Of a DNA stretch of 64,000 nt, positions 54,879-63,919 are shown in pieces. Origin of the DNA: Alphaproteobacteria bacterium (GTDB lineage: Bacteria; Pseudomonadota; Alphaproteobacteria; Rhizobiales; JAJFHC01); assembly GCA_021775805.1 (NCBI GenBank), contig JAJFHD010000087.1, forward strand, positions 1 to 64,000, written 5' to 3'. The notes under the pieces are model-generated. The model ran no database searches. It saw only the letters and a list, made by a program, of their open reading frames with translations, and was not told where the DNA came from. Numbering within the stretch: position 1 is the first letter of the stretch; every line of letters starts with the position of its first letter. The translations under genes were made by a program, and so were the position numbers.

Positions 54879-54973
54879 AAAGGGCTATCCACCCAACCCT
54901 TGAGTCCTGTCCCGGCATAAGAAACGCCTTGAGCCCCGTCAGCCTGCTGCCATCAGCGAACAGTGGCGTGTTC

Positions 54974-55831
54974 TCAGGCAGCAAAACATTCCAGGGAATG
55001 CATCAGGCTCATATGATCGTTCACCCGCGTTTCGCCCTCGCGTGGACTGCCTTGCGCGAGCAACCGATCCAGCACATCGGCGAGAGCCGCCAGATCCGCA
55101 TAACCGAGAACCGGCATTTCGTGCGCGCCATCCGCATCGGTTCCGCCATGGGCGCACACGATTTCGACTTCTTCAGGAAGCCGTTCCAACAGCAAGATGC
55201 AGGTTTTGAGATAGTCCTTGAGCGATGCACCGGGCGTCTGGGCATAGAGTGGCCCGCGATATACAAAATCGGCAGCATAGAGCCGGTTCTTCTCCGGTTC
55301 CCAAAGGGATACTGAATCCGGTGAGTGGCCGGGCGTGTGCAGGACTTCGAGCCCGCGCGCGCCAATGGTTATCGTCTCACCGGGGGCTGCCCAATGGCCA
55401 ACCCTGAATGAAGGAATGTCTACAGTCTCATAATGACCGAGGTGCATTTCAGTGGTCGGTGTGAGCACCCCATCCTGTTCGCAGTTCCTCAATATTTCCA
55501 GGTCCGCCACAATTATTGAGTCGAATTGGTTTATGCCTCCGAGATGGTCAAAATGCATGTGCGACGGAAATGCCTGCACTGTCGCTTTGGCATGCCGGAA
55601 GACCAGCGGTGCAATGGGTCTTCTGCCGGCGCCGGTATCGAACAGGAGGCTTTCGTCCCGGTCGGAAATCAGGTAGCTCCAGTTCTCCTGATGATAGGCC
55701 GGTTCTCCGATGGCCAAGGTGGCGTCATCGAGAGCTTGCACCGCGAACCAGTTATCCTCGACCGCCAGGCCCTCTGCCAGCTTTATGGAGCCGATCGGCA
55801 CTTCCAGCTTTCGATTCATGGGCGTATCCAT
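54974..55831 (-). CDS. metallo-beta-lactamase-fold hydrolase
   Basis: A 285-residue MBL-fold enzyme. The metal motif is SHMHFDHLGG (HxHxDH), with LLFDTGAGRRP before it, HTPGHSPDSVSLW (third His) and later a Asp/His set (LYAADFVYRGP, CAHGG). Likely substrates are lactones or thioesters. The start may be 55831 or 55819; no clear RBS separates them. It is convergent with the CocE-like gene. Confidence 0.82.
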   Translation of the reverse strand: MDTPMNRKLEVPIGSIKLAEGLAVEDNWFAVQALDDATLAIGEPAYHQENWSYLISDRDESLLFDTGAGRRPIAPLVFRHAKATVQAFPSHMHFDHLGGINQFDSIIVADLEILRNCEQDGVLTPTTEMHLGHYETVDIPSFRVGHWAAPGETITIGARGLEVLHTPGHSPDSVSLWEPEKNRLYAADFVYRGPLYAQTPGASLKDYLKTCILLLERLPEEVEIVCAHGGTDADGAHEMPVLGYADLAALADVLDRLLAQGSPREGETRVNDHMSLMHSLECFAA

Positions 55832-55924
55832 CCCCTTTGCGCGTGTTTTGCTGCCGTATGAAAGGGATAGCATGTTTGCCGCAAAACTTCAGATAGGCCG
55901 TGATCAGTGACGGGAGAGCCGACG

Positions 55925-56686
55925 TCACGGCCGGTGAAGCAGCCAGACGATGTCAACGGTAAACGAGTAGGCAAGCGCTACCGCGGCGGCCGCAGCTATG
56001 ACTGTGGCGGCGCCCGAGGTGGTGACGGGCAACAGGCATAGGGCGAGCGTTGCAACCTGGACGACGCAGACGACCTGACGTCGACGGCTGGGGGGAAGTT
56101 CTGCGCCAAGCCTCCTCTCCGCCATTGCAGCGGCGAGCAAGAGGTAACGCATCGCCCCTATGACGAGTATCCAGGGGCCGGCCTTGCCAAGTTGCCAGAC
56201 CAGTGCGGACAGGACCAGAATGAAGAACGCGTCGGTCTCCATGTCGAACCGCGCGCCGAAGGCGCTTGCCGTCCCGGTCCGGCGCGCCAGCCAGCCGTCG
56301 ACCCCGTCGAGGACAAGGGCCGTGCCGGCGATTATCGGCAGCCACCATCCCAGACCGGCCGCGGATACGCCATGAAACAACAGGCCCGCGCAAAAGGCCG
56401 CGATTGCGGACCGCATTAATGTCACCCGGTCAGCCGGGCCCAGCTTGTGTTCAACACGATAGTGCCTTTGCAGCAGCACAATGACTGCAACAAGCCCGAT
56501 GAACACGGCACCGGCCTGCAGGCCAACCGCCGCGGATATGCCGTCCTGAATTGCAAGGACCACGATCAATCCGGCTGCCATCGTTATGTCGGAAATGAAC
56601 CCTAAGTAATCCTGAATGGTCGTCGCAGTACCGCGAGGCCCGAACGTTTGGAATGGAGTTGTAGTGCGGTTCACTTTGCCGTTCAT
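55925..56686 (-). CDS. CDP-alcohol phosphatidyltransferase
   Basis: A 253-residue membrane enzyme with about six helices and the CDP-OH-P motif DGWLARRTGTASAFGARFD followed by METD (DG-x2-AR-x8-G-x3-D-x3-D). Family members move a phosphatidyl or similar group from a CDP-alcohol to an acceptor. It is divergent from the MDR dehydrogenase gene, 85 nt apart by the chosen start; an in-frame ATG at 56782 would overlap. Its place suggests a lipid-joining step in the adjacent cluster, which is inference. Confidence 0.82.
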   Translation of the reverse strand: MNGKVNRTTTPFQTFGPRGTATTIQDYLGFISDITMAAGLIVVLAIQDGISAAVGLQAGAVFIGLVAVIVLLQRHYRVEHKLGPADRVTLMRSAIAAFCAGLLFHGVSAAGLGWWLPIIAGTALVLDGVDGWLARRTGTASAFGARFDMETDAFFILVLSALVWQLGKAGPWILVIGAMRYLLLAAAMAERRLGAELPPSRRRQVVCVVQVATLALCLLPVTTSGAATVIAAAAAVALAYSFTVDIVWLLHRP

Positions 56687-56771
56687 GTCGTTTGACCCCG
56701 TGCTTTTGAGTGCGTTGAAGCGGTCTGTTGAACGCAGAGTTTCCTTGATAGTCGGGTAATCAAGCAAAACA

Positions 56772-57779
56772 ATGTCCCTGAACATACCCTCCATGTGGGC
56801 CTTTTGGGCCGAACCGCCGGGTACCGGCGTCATCCGCGAGGCGCCGCTGGCACCGCCTGGAGAAGGCGATGTTCTGGTTGAGACGGTCTACTCAGCGATC
56901 AGCCGCGGCACTGAGGCACTGGTGCATCTGGGGTGTGTGCCGGAAAGCCAGTACGCCAGCATGCGTGCCCCGTTTCAGGAGGGGTCCTTCCCGGGTCCGG
57001 TTAAGTACGGCTACATGAACGTGGGACGGATCGTTTCCGGACCCGCGGCCCTGAGGCAACGCTTTGTCTTTTGCCTGTATCCGCACCAGACGGCTTACGT
57101 GGTTTCACACACGGACGTGATCGTGGTGCCTGAAGAAATCCCGCCACGCCGGGCGGTGCTTGCCGCCAATATGGAAACGGCTTTGAATGCGGTCTGGGAT
57201 GGGGACGTCGGACAATCCCACCGGGTTGCCGTCATCGGTGCCGGTGTCATCGGGTGCCTTACAGCCTATCTTGCGGCACACATGTCGGGAGCGGAGGTTG
57301 AACTGATCGATATCGATGAGAACAAACGCGCCGTCGCCACCGCGCTCGACCTTGACTTTCGGTCAAGCGATGCAACAGGCCGCGATTTCGACCGGATTTT
57401 TCACGCCAGCGGCACCGAGGCCGGATTGCGGCTGGCCTTGTCGGTCGCCGGGTTTGAAGCGGAAATAGTCGAGTTGAGCTGGTTCGGCGACGACATGGTC
57501 AGCTTGCCGCTCGGTGAACATTTCCATTCTCGGCGCCTCACCATCAAATCGAGTCAGGTTGGTCATGTGGCGCCTGCATTTCGCAGTGCGTGGTCGCGCC
57601 GCGCCCGGCTCGCCTATGCGCTGTCGTTGCTGGAAGACCCGTCGCTGGATGCTCTCATATCCGGCGAAAGCCGGTTTGAAGACCTGCCCGAGACCATGGC
57701 GCGTCTGACCGGGGATGCGAAAGGCATTCTTTGCCACCGGATCGCATACCAGCCTGAATCGACACAGTCATCACATTGA
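56772..57779 (+). CDS. MDR-family dehydrogenase without the classic catalytic zinc Cys
   Basis: A 335-residue medium-chain dehydrogenase/reductase. SAISRGTEALVHLG occupies the place of the usual CGTD catalytic-zinc motif, so the zinc Cys is missing, as in BchC-like and related members. The Rossmann segment is VAVIGAGVIGCLTAYLA, with the acidic ELIDIDENKR for NAD. It is first gene of a five-gene coupled operon (to 61010). It probably oxidises a hydroxyl of the cluster's product or precursor. Confidence 0.8.
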   Translation: MSLNIPSMWAFWAEPPGTGVIREAPLAPPGEGDVLVETVYSAISRGTEALVHLGCVPESQYASMRAPFQEGSFPGPVKYGYMNVGRIVSGPAALRQRFVFCLYPHQTAYVVSHTDVIVVPEEIPPRRAVLAANMETALNAVWDGDVGQSHRVAVIGAGVIGCLTAYLAAHMSGAEVELIDIDENKRAVATALDLDFRSSDATGRDFDRIFHASGTEAGLRLALSVAGFEAEIVELSWFGDDMVSLPLGEHFHSRRLTIKSSQVGHVAPAFRSAWSRRARLAYALSLLEDPSLDALISGESRFEDLPETMARLTGDAKGILCHRIAYQPESTQSSH

Positions 57780-57800
57780 AACTGAAATCGGAAACCGCCC

Positions 57801-58199
57801 ATGTACGCTCTCAATGTCCGCGATCATTTCATGATTGCCCACAGTTTTTCCGGCGAAGTCTTCGGGCCGGCGCAAAGGCTTCACGGAGCGACATATGTGG
57901 TTGATGCGGAGTTTCGCAGAGCGGATCTGGATGGCGACGGTCTGGTCGTCGACATCGGCTGTGCATCCCAGGTCCTGAAGACGGTGCTGAGCGATCTGAA
58001 CTACCGGAATCTCGATGACCAGACGGGGTTTGCAGGTCAAAACACGACCACTGAATTTCTCGCCAAACTGATATTTGACCGCATCTCGGAGGCAGCCCGG
58101 GATGGACGGCTGGGTGCCGGTGCAGCGGGGCTTTCAGCGATCAAGATCACTCTCAACGAATCCCACATCGCCTGGGCATCCTACGAAGGAGCGTTGTGA
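57801..58199 (+). CDS. PTPS-fold (6-carboxytetrahydropterin synthase-like) protein with altered active site
   Basis: A 132-residue protein with the PTPS/QueD fold: [24 protein letters not shown] and [10 protein letters not shown]. Aligned with E. coli QueD, two zinc His are kept (H14, H28). The catalytic Cys is Ala24, the third zinc His of HGH is Ala30, and the LDHH motif reads LNYR. The chemistry must differ from dihydroneopterin conversion, or the protein has become a binder. It lies 21 nt after the MDR gene and overlaps the glycosyltransferase gene by 4 nt. Confidence 0.8.
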   Translation: MYALNVRDHFMIAHSFSGEVFGPAQRLHGATYVVDAEFRRADLDGDGLVVDIGCASQVLKTVLSDLNYRNLDDQTGFAGQNTTTEFLAKLIFDRISEAARDGRLGAGAAGLSAIKITLNESHIAWASYEGAL

Positions 58200-59275
58200 A
58201 CGCGAAAATGCCGAACACATCCGAGTGTCGTGCACACCTCATTGTGCCGGGCGATCCCGACACACTGACCGGCGGCTCCATCTACGACCGTCTGATGGCA
58301 GTGCAACTGCGCAAACTCGGATGGGATGTTACGGTCACCGGCCTCGAAGGCCGGTTTCCCGACGCCGACAGGACAGCCGTGAGGGCGGTGCAGAACTGCC
58401 TTTCTTCAATTGCGGACGGCTCCCTTGTTGTGGTCGATGGGTTGGCGCTGGGAGCGGTCCCGGAACTGGCGGCGCAGCACGCGTGCCGACTCAAGCTGAT
58501 CGGCCTGGTACATCACCCGCTCGGCGACGAAACCGGTCTCAGCGATGACCGTCAGCAGGCCTACCATGTCCGTGAGGTTGCGGCCTTGTCGGTTACGCGC
58601 GGGATCGTTGTTACCAGCGGTTTTACCGCGCGCAGACTTTGCCAGCTCGGCGTCGATGCCCAGTGCATCCGCGTAGCCATCCCCAGTGTGGACCCCGCGC
58701 CCCTGGCGACGGGTTGTAACGGGGCCGGGCGGCACATGCTCTGCGTGGCCACGGTGACACCCCGCAAGCGTCACGACGTTTTGTTGCGGGCGCTTGGCCG
58801 CCTCAGGCAAGCGGATTGGACACTGACGTGCATCGGCGACATTGAACGATCGAAAACCTGGTCCCGGAAGATCTTTGAAATCCTCAAAGAGGAGGGAATT
58901 GCCGAAAAGGTGAATTTCAGGGGGGGCTTGTCGGACAGGGACCTGTCGATGGCCTATGACGGGGCCGACCTCTTTGTCCTGGCGTCGGAGTACGAGGGCT
59001 ATGGAATGGTCTTGACCGAGGCCCTGGCCCGTGGCCTGCCTGTTGTCGCGACCACCGGCGGCGCCATTGCCGAAACAGTGCCCAGCCGTGCCGGGGTGCT
59101 TGTGCCGCCGGGAGACAGTGCGGCTTTGAGCGAGGCCTTGTCGGGTTTGTTGGGTGATGCGGTCCGGTTCGAAGAAGTCAAAGCCGGTGCTGTCGCGGTG
59201 CGCGGAGGGCTGCAGAACTGGGCAAGTGCGGGCAAAACCTTCGACCGCTACCTGCGGGAGTTCTGTTCATCATGA
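58196..59275 (+). CDS. GT4-type glycosyltransferase
   Basis: A 359-residue GT-B enzyme. The N-terminal half has [22 protein letters not shown]; the C-terminal nucleotide-sugar part has [59 protein letters not shown] and [16 protein letters not shown]. It should add a sugar to the cluster's acceptor. It overlaps its neighbours by 4 nt at each end. Confidence 0.88.
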   Translation: MNAKMPNTSECRAHLIVPGDPDTLTGGSIYDRLMAVQLRKLGWDVTVTGLEGRFPDADRTAVRAVQNCLSSIADGSLVVVDGLALGAVPELAAQHACRLKLIGLVHHPLGDETGLSDDRQQAYHVREVAALSVTRGIVVTSGFTARRLCQLGVDAQCIRVAIPSVDPAPLATGCNGAGRHMLCVATVTPRKRHDVLLRALGRLRQADWTLTCIGDIERSKTWSRKIFEILKEEGIAEKVNFRGGLSDRDLSMAYDGADLFVLASEYEGYGMVLTEALARGLPVVATTGGAIAETVPSRAGVLVPPGDSAALSEALSGLLGDAVRFEEVKAGAVAVRGGLQNWASAGKTFDRYLREFCSS

Positions 59276-60081
59276 CCGGTTTCAATGCCGAGTGGCTGGC
59301 GTTGCGTGAACCCTACGACCACGGCGCACGCGACGGCGATCTTGTAATCGGCCTCGACCGCTCGCTCGGTTCCGAACCGGTCGTCAGAATTCTTGATCTC
59401 GGATGCGGTGCCGGTTCAAATCTGCGCTATCTGGCACCACGATTGGCGTTCCCGCAGACCTGGTGTCTTGTAGATAATGACAGTGCCATGCTGGATACGC
59501 TTTCAGGCAGCGCGGGGTTTGACAGGAAATGCCACGCCATTCTTCAGCACGATCTGAACGCACTCGACGGCGTGCCGTTCGACGGTGTCCATGCGGTAGT
59601 CGCCTCTGCCCTGATGGACCTGGTCTCACCGGCATGGTTCCAAAAGCTTGCCGAACGATGCCGGCGGGCCGGCGCCGCGCTGCTCGCCGCGCTTGACTAC
59701 GATGGCCGCTTGAAGTGGCACCCGGTCCTGAGGGACGATGACTGGATCGAGGCGTTGTTCAATGTTCACCAACGCGGCGACAAGGGATTCGGTCCTGCCA
59801 TGGGGCCTGCGGCGACCGGACTGATGTCGGATATCCTGACGGGTCTGGGGTACCGGGTGCTGACAGCGCCGACGCCATGGGACCTTGGCCCGCATGACGC
59901 CGTAATCCAATGCGAATTTATCGCCGGAGTTGTCGCTGCCTGTCTGGAAGCGTCACCTGGTGAAAGGGAGCGGATAATGGCCTGGTCGGAACGCCGTAGA
60001 CGAACCGTCGGCAAAGGACATTCGCGGCTGCTGGTAGGGCACGACGATCTTCTGGCGCTGCCTCCCGGGACGCAGGCATGA
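59272..60081 (+). CDS. SAM-dependent methyltransferase
   Basis: A 269-residue class I methyltransferase: motif I is ILDLGCGAGSNLRYLAPRL, then CLVDNDSAML (acidic end of strand 2) and VVASALMDLVSPAW. No catalytic motif beyond SAM binding tells the substrate. It overlaps the glycosyltransferase and the flippase-like gene by ATGA, so it should act in the same pathway. Confidence 0.85.
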   Translation: MTGFNAEWLALREPYDHGARDGDLVIGLDRSLGSEPVVRILDLGCGAGSNLRYLAPRLAFPQTWCLVDNDSAMLDTLSGSAGFDRKCHAILQHDLNALDGVPFDGVHAVVASALMDLVSPAWFQKLAERCRRAGAALLAALDYDGRLKWHPVLRDDDWIEALFNVHQRGDKGFGPAMGPAATGLMSDILTGLGYRVLTAPTPWDLGPHDAVIQCEFIAGVVAACLEASPGERERIMAWSERRRRTVGKGHSRLLVGHDDLLALPPGTQA

Positions 60082-61010
60082 CCGGGATGCGCGTCAGGCC
60101 AGGACTACGATTTGCGGTCAGTATGGGACTTCTGGCCGTTCTTTGGCATCTGACCGACGGCCACCGGGTCCTCGATCAGCTGGGTAACCTGGAGGCCGGA
60201 TTTGCCCTGGCTGCCCTGGCGGTAACTGTCCCCCAGGTGGCCTTGTCGGCGTGGCGATGGCACTTTGCGGCATTGCGATTGGGTCTTTGCCTGCCGTTTC
60301 GACAAGCGTTCGTCGAGTACTATCTTGCGACTTTCCTGAACCAGGTCTTGCCCGGCGGGATTGCCGGGGACGCGGCGAGGGCTCTGCGCCATGGCCGTTC
60401 GGAGGCTCGCGGCATTGGTGCGGCCGCGCGCGCGGTTATTCTTGAACGCGCGTCCGGGCAGATTGCACTCATTGCCGTCGTATTGTGTGCCCTCATCCTC
60501 GAACGGGATGTTTTTCCGGCAATTGCGGACCGTGCGTGGTTCTGGAGCGCCTGGCTCATCCCTGCTGTCGCGATCGCCGTATTTGTTACACGCAAGGGCC
60601 CGTGGCGGCGCGGTGTCGAAACCTTTCTGATTGATTCTAAGACAGTTTTTTCGGGATGGTCGGGCGGAATTCAACTGATGTCGTCACTGTGTGTGGTCGC
60701 AACCTACCTGACGGTTTATGGGCTTGCGGGCCGCTCGGTCGGTGTTGAGCTTTCGACCGGGGCCTTGATGACCGTGGTTCCCCTGATACTGTTTTCCATG
60801 GTCCTGCCGGTTTCGGTGTCCGGTTGGGGCGTGCGCGAAGCCGCCGCCGCGGCCTCCGCCGCCAGTGCAGGGCTGACCCCTGACAGCGCCGTCGCGGTTT
60901 CGATTGCCTACGGGCTGATCGTGTTGGTTTCGTCGTTGCCCGGTTTGTTCGTGTTGCTGATGTTGCGGCCGGGAGAAGAAACACGGACATCGGCGGCGAC
61001 AGGCAGATGA
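60078..61010 (+). CDS. flippase-like/UPF0104 integral membrane protein
   Basis: A 310-residue protein with about eight helices and the lysylphosphatidylglycerol-synthase/AglD-like core: FRQAFVEYYLATFLNQVLPGGIAGDAARALRHG, ARAVILERASGQ and VLPVSVSGWGVREAAAA. Related proteins move lipid-linked molecules or are glycosyltransferase-associated membrane parts. It ends the five-gene operon. Its last 103 nt overlap the converging EEP-family gene on the other strand. Confidence 0.82.
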   Translation: MTGMRVRPGLRFAVSMGLLAVLWHLTDGHRVLDQLGNLEAGFALAALAVTVPQVALSAWRWHFAALRLGLCLPFRQAFVEYYLATFLNQVLPGGIAGDAARALRHGRSEARGIGAAARAVILERASGQIALIAVVLCALILERDVFPAIADRAWFWSAWLIPAVAIAVFVTRKGPWRRGVETFLIDSKTVFSGWSGGIQLMSSLCVVATYLTVYGLAGRSVGVELSTGALMTVVPLILFSMVLPVSVSGWGVREAAAAASAASAGLTPDSAVAVSIAYGLIVLVSSLPGLFVLLMLRPGEETRTSAATGR

Positions 61011-61675
61011 TCGGATGCCACCTTTGATGTGGCGGAACGATGGACACGTAAGTTTTCCATTTCCAATTGGCCATCAAGCCAGATGCGGTCGAGCGGCAAT
61101 AGCGGCGCGCGGGCGGGGAAAGTCCGGCGGCGTTGGCCACCGGCAAAACGTCGGGAGAGGATGGAATGGCAACCGCCGAACGGCAGCCATTCGTTGAAAT
61201 CGCCGAGCAGGACGACCGGGAGACCTTGAGAAAACCCGTCGATTGCCTTGATGAGATTTCTGACCTGCCGGCGCCGGCCACGCGCGGACAATCCCAAATG
61301 TGCCGCCACAGCGAGGATCTTGCTGCCGGGCAGGTCGATCTTTGCCAGGATTGCACGTCTGATCTCGGGACCCGACCGGCCGAGGTCCACATGCATCAAG
61401 TCGTCGACCGGGTACCGGGTCAAAAGCAAATTGCCGTGAATGCCGCCATCCGAGTCCATGATCGTGGCCTGTTGAATGCAATCCATCCCAAGTGGTGCGG
61501 CCAAGTCCTCCGGTGTAATTCTGGGCCAACCGTGCTGTGTTCTGTTGTCGAATTCCTGCACAGCCACAATGTCGGCGTTCACTTCGCCGAGCACGGAGAC
61601 GATGCGTTGCGGGGCGTGAACACCATCGCGACCCACGCACTTGTGAATGTTGTATGTGGCGACGGCGAAGTTCAC
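60908..61675 (-). CDS. endonuclease/exonuclease/phosphatase (EEP) family hydrolase
   Basis: A 255-residue EEP-fold protein with VATYNIHKCVGRDG, the metal Glu in IVAVQEFDNRT, VVLLGDFNEWLPFG and the final SDHLPVAADV. No signal peptide or membrane segment is visible. It could be a phosphatase or phosphodiesterase of the cluster rather than a nuclease. It follows the RibD-type gene after 9 nt on the same strand. Confidence 0.85.
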   Translation of the reverse strand: MNFAVATYNIHKCVGRDGVHAPQRIVSVLGEVNADIVAVQEFDNRTQHGWPRITPEDLAAPLGMDCIQQATIMDSDGGIHGNLLLTRYPVDDLMHVDLGRSGPEIRRAILAKIDLPGSKILAVAAHLGLSARGRRRQVRNLIKAIDGFSQGLPVVLLGDFNEWLPFGGCHSILSRRFAGGQRRRTFPARAPLLPLDRIWLDGQLEMENLRVHRSATSKVASDHLPVAADVRVSSPGRNISNTNKPGNDETNTISP

Positions 61676-61684
61676 GACGGCAGG

Positions 61685-62566
61685 TTATTCCACTTTCAGG
61701 TCGAACAGGACGTCGTCGCCCAACGGGTGATGCCGGCACACGAAGCGATGCGCATCGCCCAGTTTTGCCACCGGCGCGAGGCTGAAGCCGGGTCGACCGG
61801 AACCGATAATGAGTGGCGCCACGCACACATGAAGCCTGTCGAGAACACCGGCCTGAAGAAAGCGCGAGACTGTAGTGCCGCCACCTTCGATGAGAATGTT
61901 GCGGTGACCACGTGACGACAGTGCGCCGATGATCGCACCCGGCGACAGATTGCCATGGTCGTCAGGAAGGCTGACGATGTCAATGTCCGCGGGCCATTCG
62001 TGAGCGGCAGCCGAGGCTTCTGTCGTTAGAACAATGGTTGGTGCCGCGTGGTCGTTGAATATCCGCTGGTCGCGGGGCGTGCGGCCGCCCGGGTCAATGA
62101 CAGCCCGTACCGGGTTGCTGCCAACGGCCCGCCGCACAGTCAGACGCGGGTCGTCGGCAATCACCGTTCCGACACCGACAACAACAACGTCGGAGATCGC
62201 GCGTAGCCGATGCAGATGATCGAGACCTGCCGCTCCGGTCACGTATTTCGAGTGACCGGTTTGGGTGGCGATGTATCCGTCCAGACTTTGGCCAAGTTGA
62301 GCCAGTACGGTGCAGGCCTTGCCGCTGGCGACATAAGGCAGATAGATGTCGAGGAGCTTTGCCGCCTTCGGGGTCACCGGGTGCCACGCACTCCAGCCGC
62401 CGGTTGCTGAAATTTCAATAGCAATGTCGTCGCGCTGGGACCTGACGCTGCGCGCCAGTTCGATGCCGTCAAAGGCCGCGTGCCGGGCGGCATTGACAAG
62501 CGACCAGGCCACGGCCTCATCGATCCGGCCCGCGTCCTTACAAGCATGGGTTTCGTAATCCGGCAT
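61685..62566 (-). CDS. stand-alone RibD C-terminal-type pyrimidine reductase
   Basis: About 293 residues. The last 220 or so match the reductase half of RibD: LAQLGQSLDGYIATQTGHSKYVTG, LRAISDVVVVGVGTVIADDPRLTVR, PVRAVIDPGGRTP, NILIEGGGTTVSRFLQAGVLDRL and FVCRHHPLGDDVLFDL. No deaminase domain is present; the N-terminal 80 residues are unlike RibD. It should reduce the ribose of a GTP-derived aminopyrimidine. ATG 62566 is used; TTG 62602 is possible. It is divergent from the GTP cyclohydrolase II gene. Confidence 0.82.
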   Translation of the reverse strand: MPDYETHACKDAGRIDEAVAWSLVNAARHAAFDGIELARSVRSQRDDIAIEISATGGWSAWHPVTPKAAKLLDIYLPYVASGKACTVLAQLGQSLDGYIATQTGHSKYVTGAAGLDHLHRLRAISDVVVVGVGTVIADDPRLTVRRAVGSNPVRAVIDPGGRTPRDQRIFNDHAAPTIVLTTEASAAAHEWPADIDIVSLPDDHGNLSPGAIIGALSSRGHRNILIEGGGTTVSRFLQAGVLDRLHVCVAPLIIGSGRPGFSLAPVAKLGDAHRFVCRHHPLGDDVLFDLKVE

Positions 62567-62794
62567 CGAATGCACATTCCGATTGTTGACGTTCTGCAGC
62601 AACCTTGCCGCCTTTGAAGACCCACAGTAGAGACGACGGAATTGTGGCTATTTTTGTCCGAAATTGATCCCGAATTTGGCCATAAGTCAGTGCAATAAGA
62701 GCCGGCGTCTGTCACCGGTTGTTTTGGTGATCATCGCAAATTCAGGCTCGTATCGACTGTTCATAGGCTAGGACGGCCGGGCAGGAGAAGGTGA

Positions 62795-63919
62795 ATGGCC
62801 ATGCTTGATCGCGCAATATTCGAGTTTCGACGCGGGCGACCACTGTTCGTTTCCGAGGACACGGGCGCTGCTGTTGTCTGTGCACTGGATGCTGTCGATG
62901 ATGACCTGCTCAACGATCTGTCCGACATTGTCGGAACACAAGACCGGCTTGTGCTGACAGCGGAGCGGGCGAAGATTTTGGACTTGCCTGTCAATGGCGC
63001 CAAGGCGATCTCCGTATCCCTGGCCGGACAAGGCTGCGTCGATGACTGGATGACGATCGCGGCGCGGCCTGTCAATGGAAACCGGCAATCGATCCTCCCC
63101 AGGATCACCGGCGTCAAGGCTGCGCGACCGGCGGAACAGGCTGCATTGGCGTTGTCAAAATCAAGCAAGCTGTTGCCGTCAGTGGTGTCGTTCTCAGCGC
63201 CGGAACATCTGTCGAACCGATTGTCGGGTTCGCTTGACCGGGGCGACATCCTGTCATTCGATGCGGTGCAGCTGATGCGACGGACGAGGCAGGGGGCGGT
63301 CGTTCTTACACGGGTCAGTGAGGCCGAAATCGCGTTGGAAAACGCAAAGTGCTCTCAGTTCGTGGTGTACCGGGCAAATGACGGTTTCAGCGAGCATGTT
63401 GCCATTCTCATCGGCAATTGGCGCGAGATGGATGTGGTGCCTGTGCGTCTGCATTCTGCGTGTCTGACCGGGGATCTGTTCGCCAGCCTGCGATGTGACT
63501 GCGGCGATCAACTGCGGACGGCGGTTCGCCGGATTGCCGAGCAGGGGGGCGGGATCCTTCTGTATCTGGCGCAGGAAGGGCGCGGCATCGGTCTTGCCAA
63601 CAAGCTCCGGGCCTACAGCCTGCAGGACACGGGTCTGGATACCCTGGACGCCGACCATGTTCTCGGGTTTTCTGCCGATGAGCGAAACTACGATGTGGCG
63701 GCACTTATGCTTCGCGATCTGGGGGTCGGGCAGATTGAGATGCTGACCAACAATCCCGAAAAGGTCTCGGCGATGATCGACAGCGGGATTTCGGTGACGG
63801 GCCGGAAGCAGTTGCAAGGGCAGGTCAACCGGCACAACAAGCGGTATCTCGATGCCAAGGCGACACGGGCCGGCCATCTGTTGAATTTCGATTCAGAAGA
63901 CTCCAAAACCAAATTCTGA
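62795..63919 (+). CDS. GTP cyclohydrolase II with degenerate N-terminal domain
   Basis: A 374-residue protein. Residues about 175-374 are a complete GTP cyclohydrolase II: LHSACLTGDLF...RCDCG (zinc Cys 223, 234, 236), LAQEGRGIGLANKLRAYSLQD, LDTLDADHVLGF and EMLTNNPEKV. Residues 1-170 sit where RibBA has DHBP synthase (FEFRRGRPLFVSEDTG...) but lack the acidic EDRENEGD catalytic motif, so that function is absent. It makes 2,5-diamino-6-ribosylamino-pyrimidinone phosphate from GTP. RBS AGGAGAAGG is strong. No other riboflavin genes adjoin, except the RibD-type reductase. Confidence 0.88.
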   Translation: MAMLDRAIFEFRRGRPLFVSEDTGAAVVCALDAVDDDLLNDLSDIVGTQDRLVLTAERAKILDLPVNGAKAISVSLAGQGCVDDWMTIAARPVNGNRQSILPRITGVKAARPAEQAALALSKSSKLLPSVVSFSAPEHLSNRLSGSLDRGDILSFDAVQLMRRTRQGAVVLTRVSEAEIALENAKCSQFVVYRANDGFSEHVAILIGNWREMDVVPVRLHSACLTGDLFASLRCDCGDQLRTAVRRIAEQGGGILLYLAQEGRGIGLANKLRAYSLQDTGLDTLDADHVLGFSADERNYDVAALMLRDLGVGQIEMLTNNPEKVSAMIDSGISVTGRKQLQGQVNRHNKRYLDAKATRAGHLLNFDSEDSKTKF

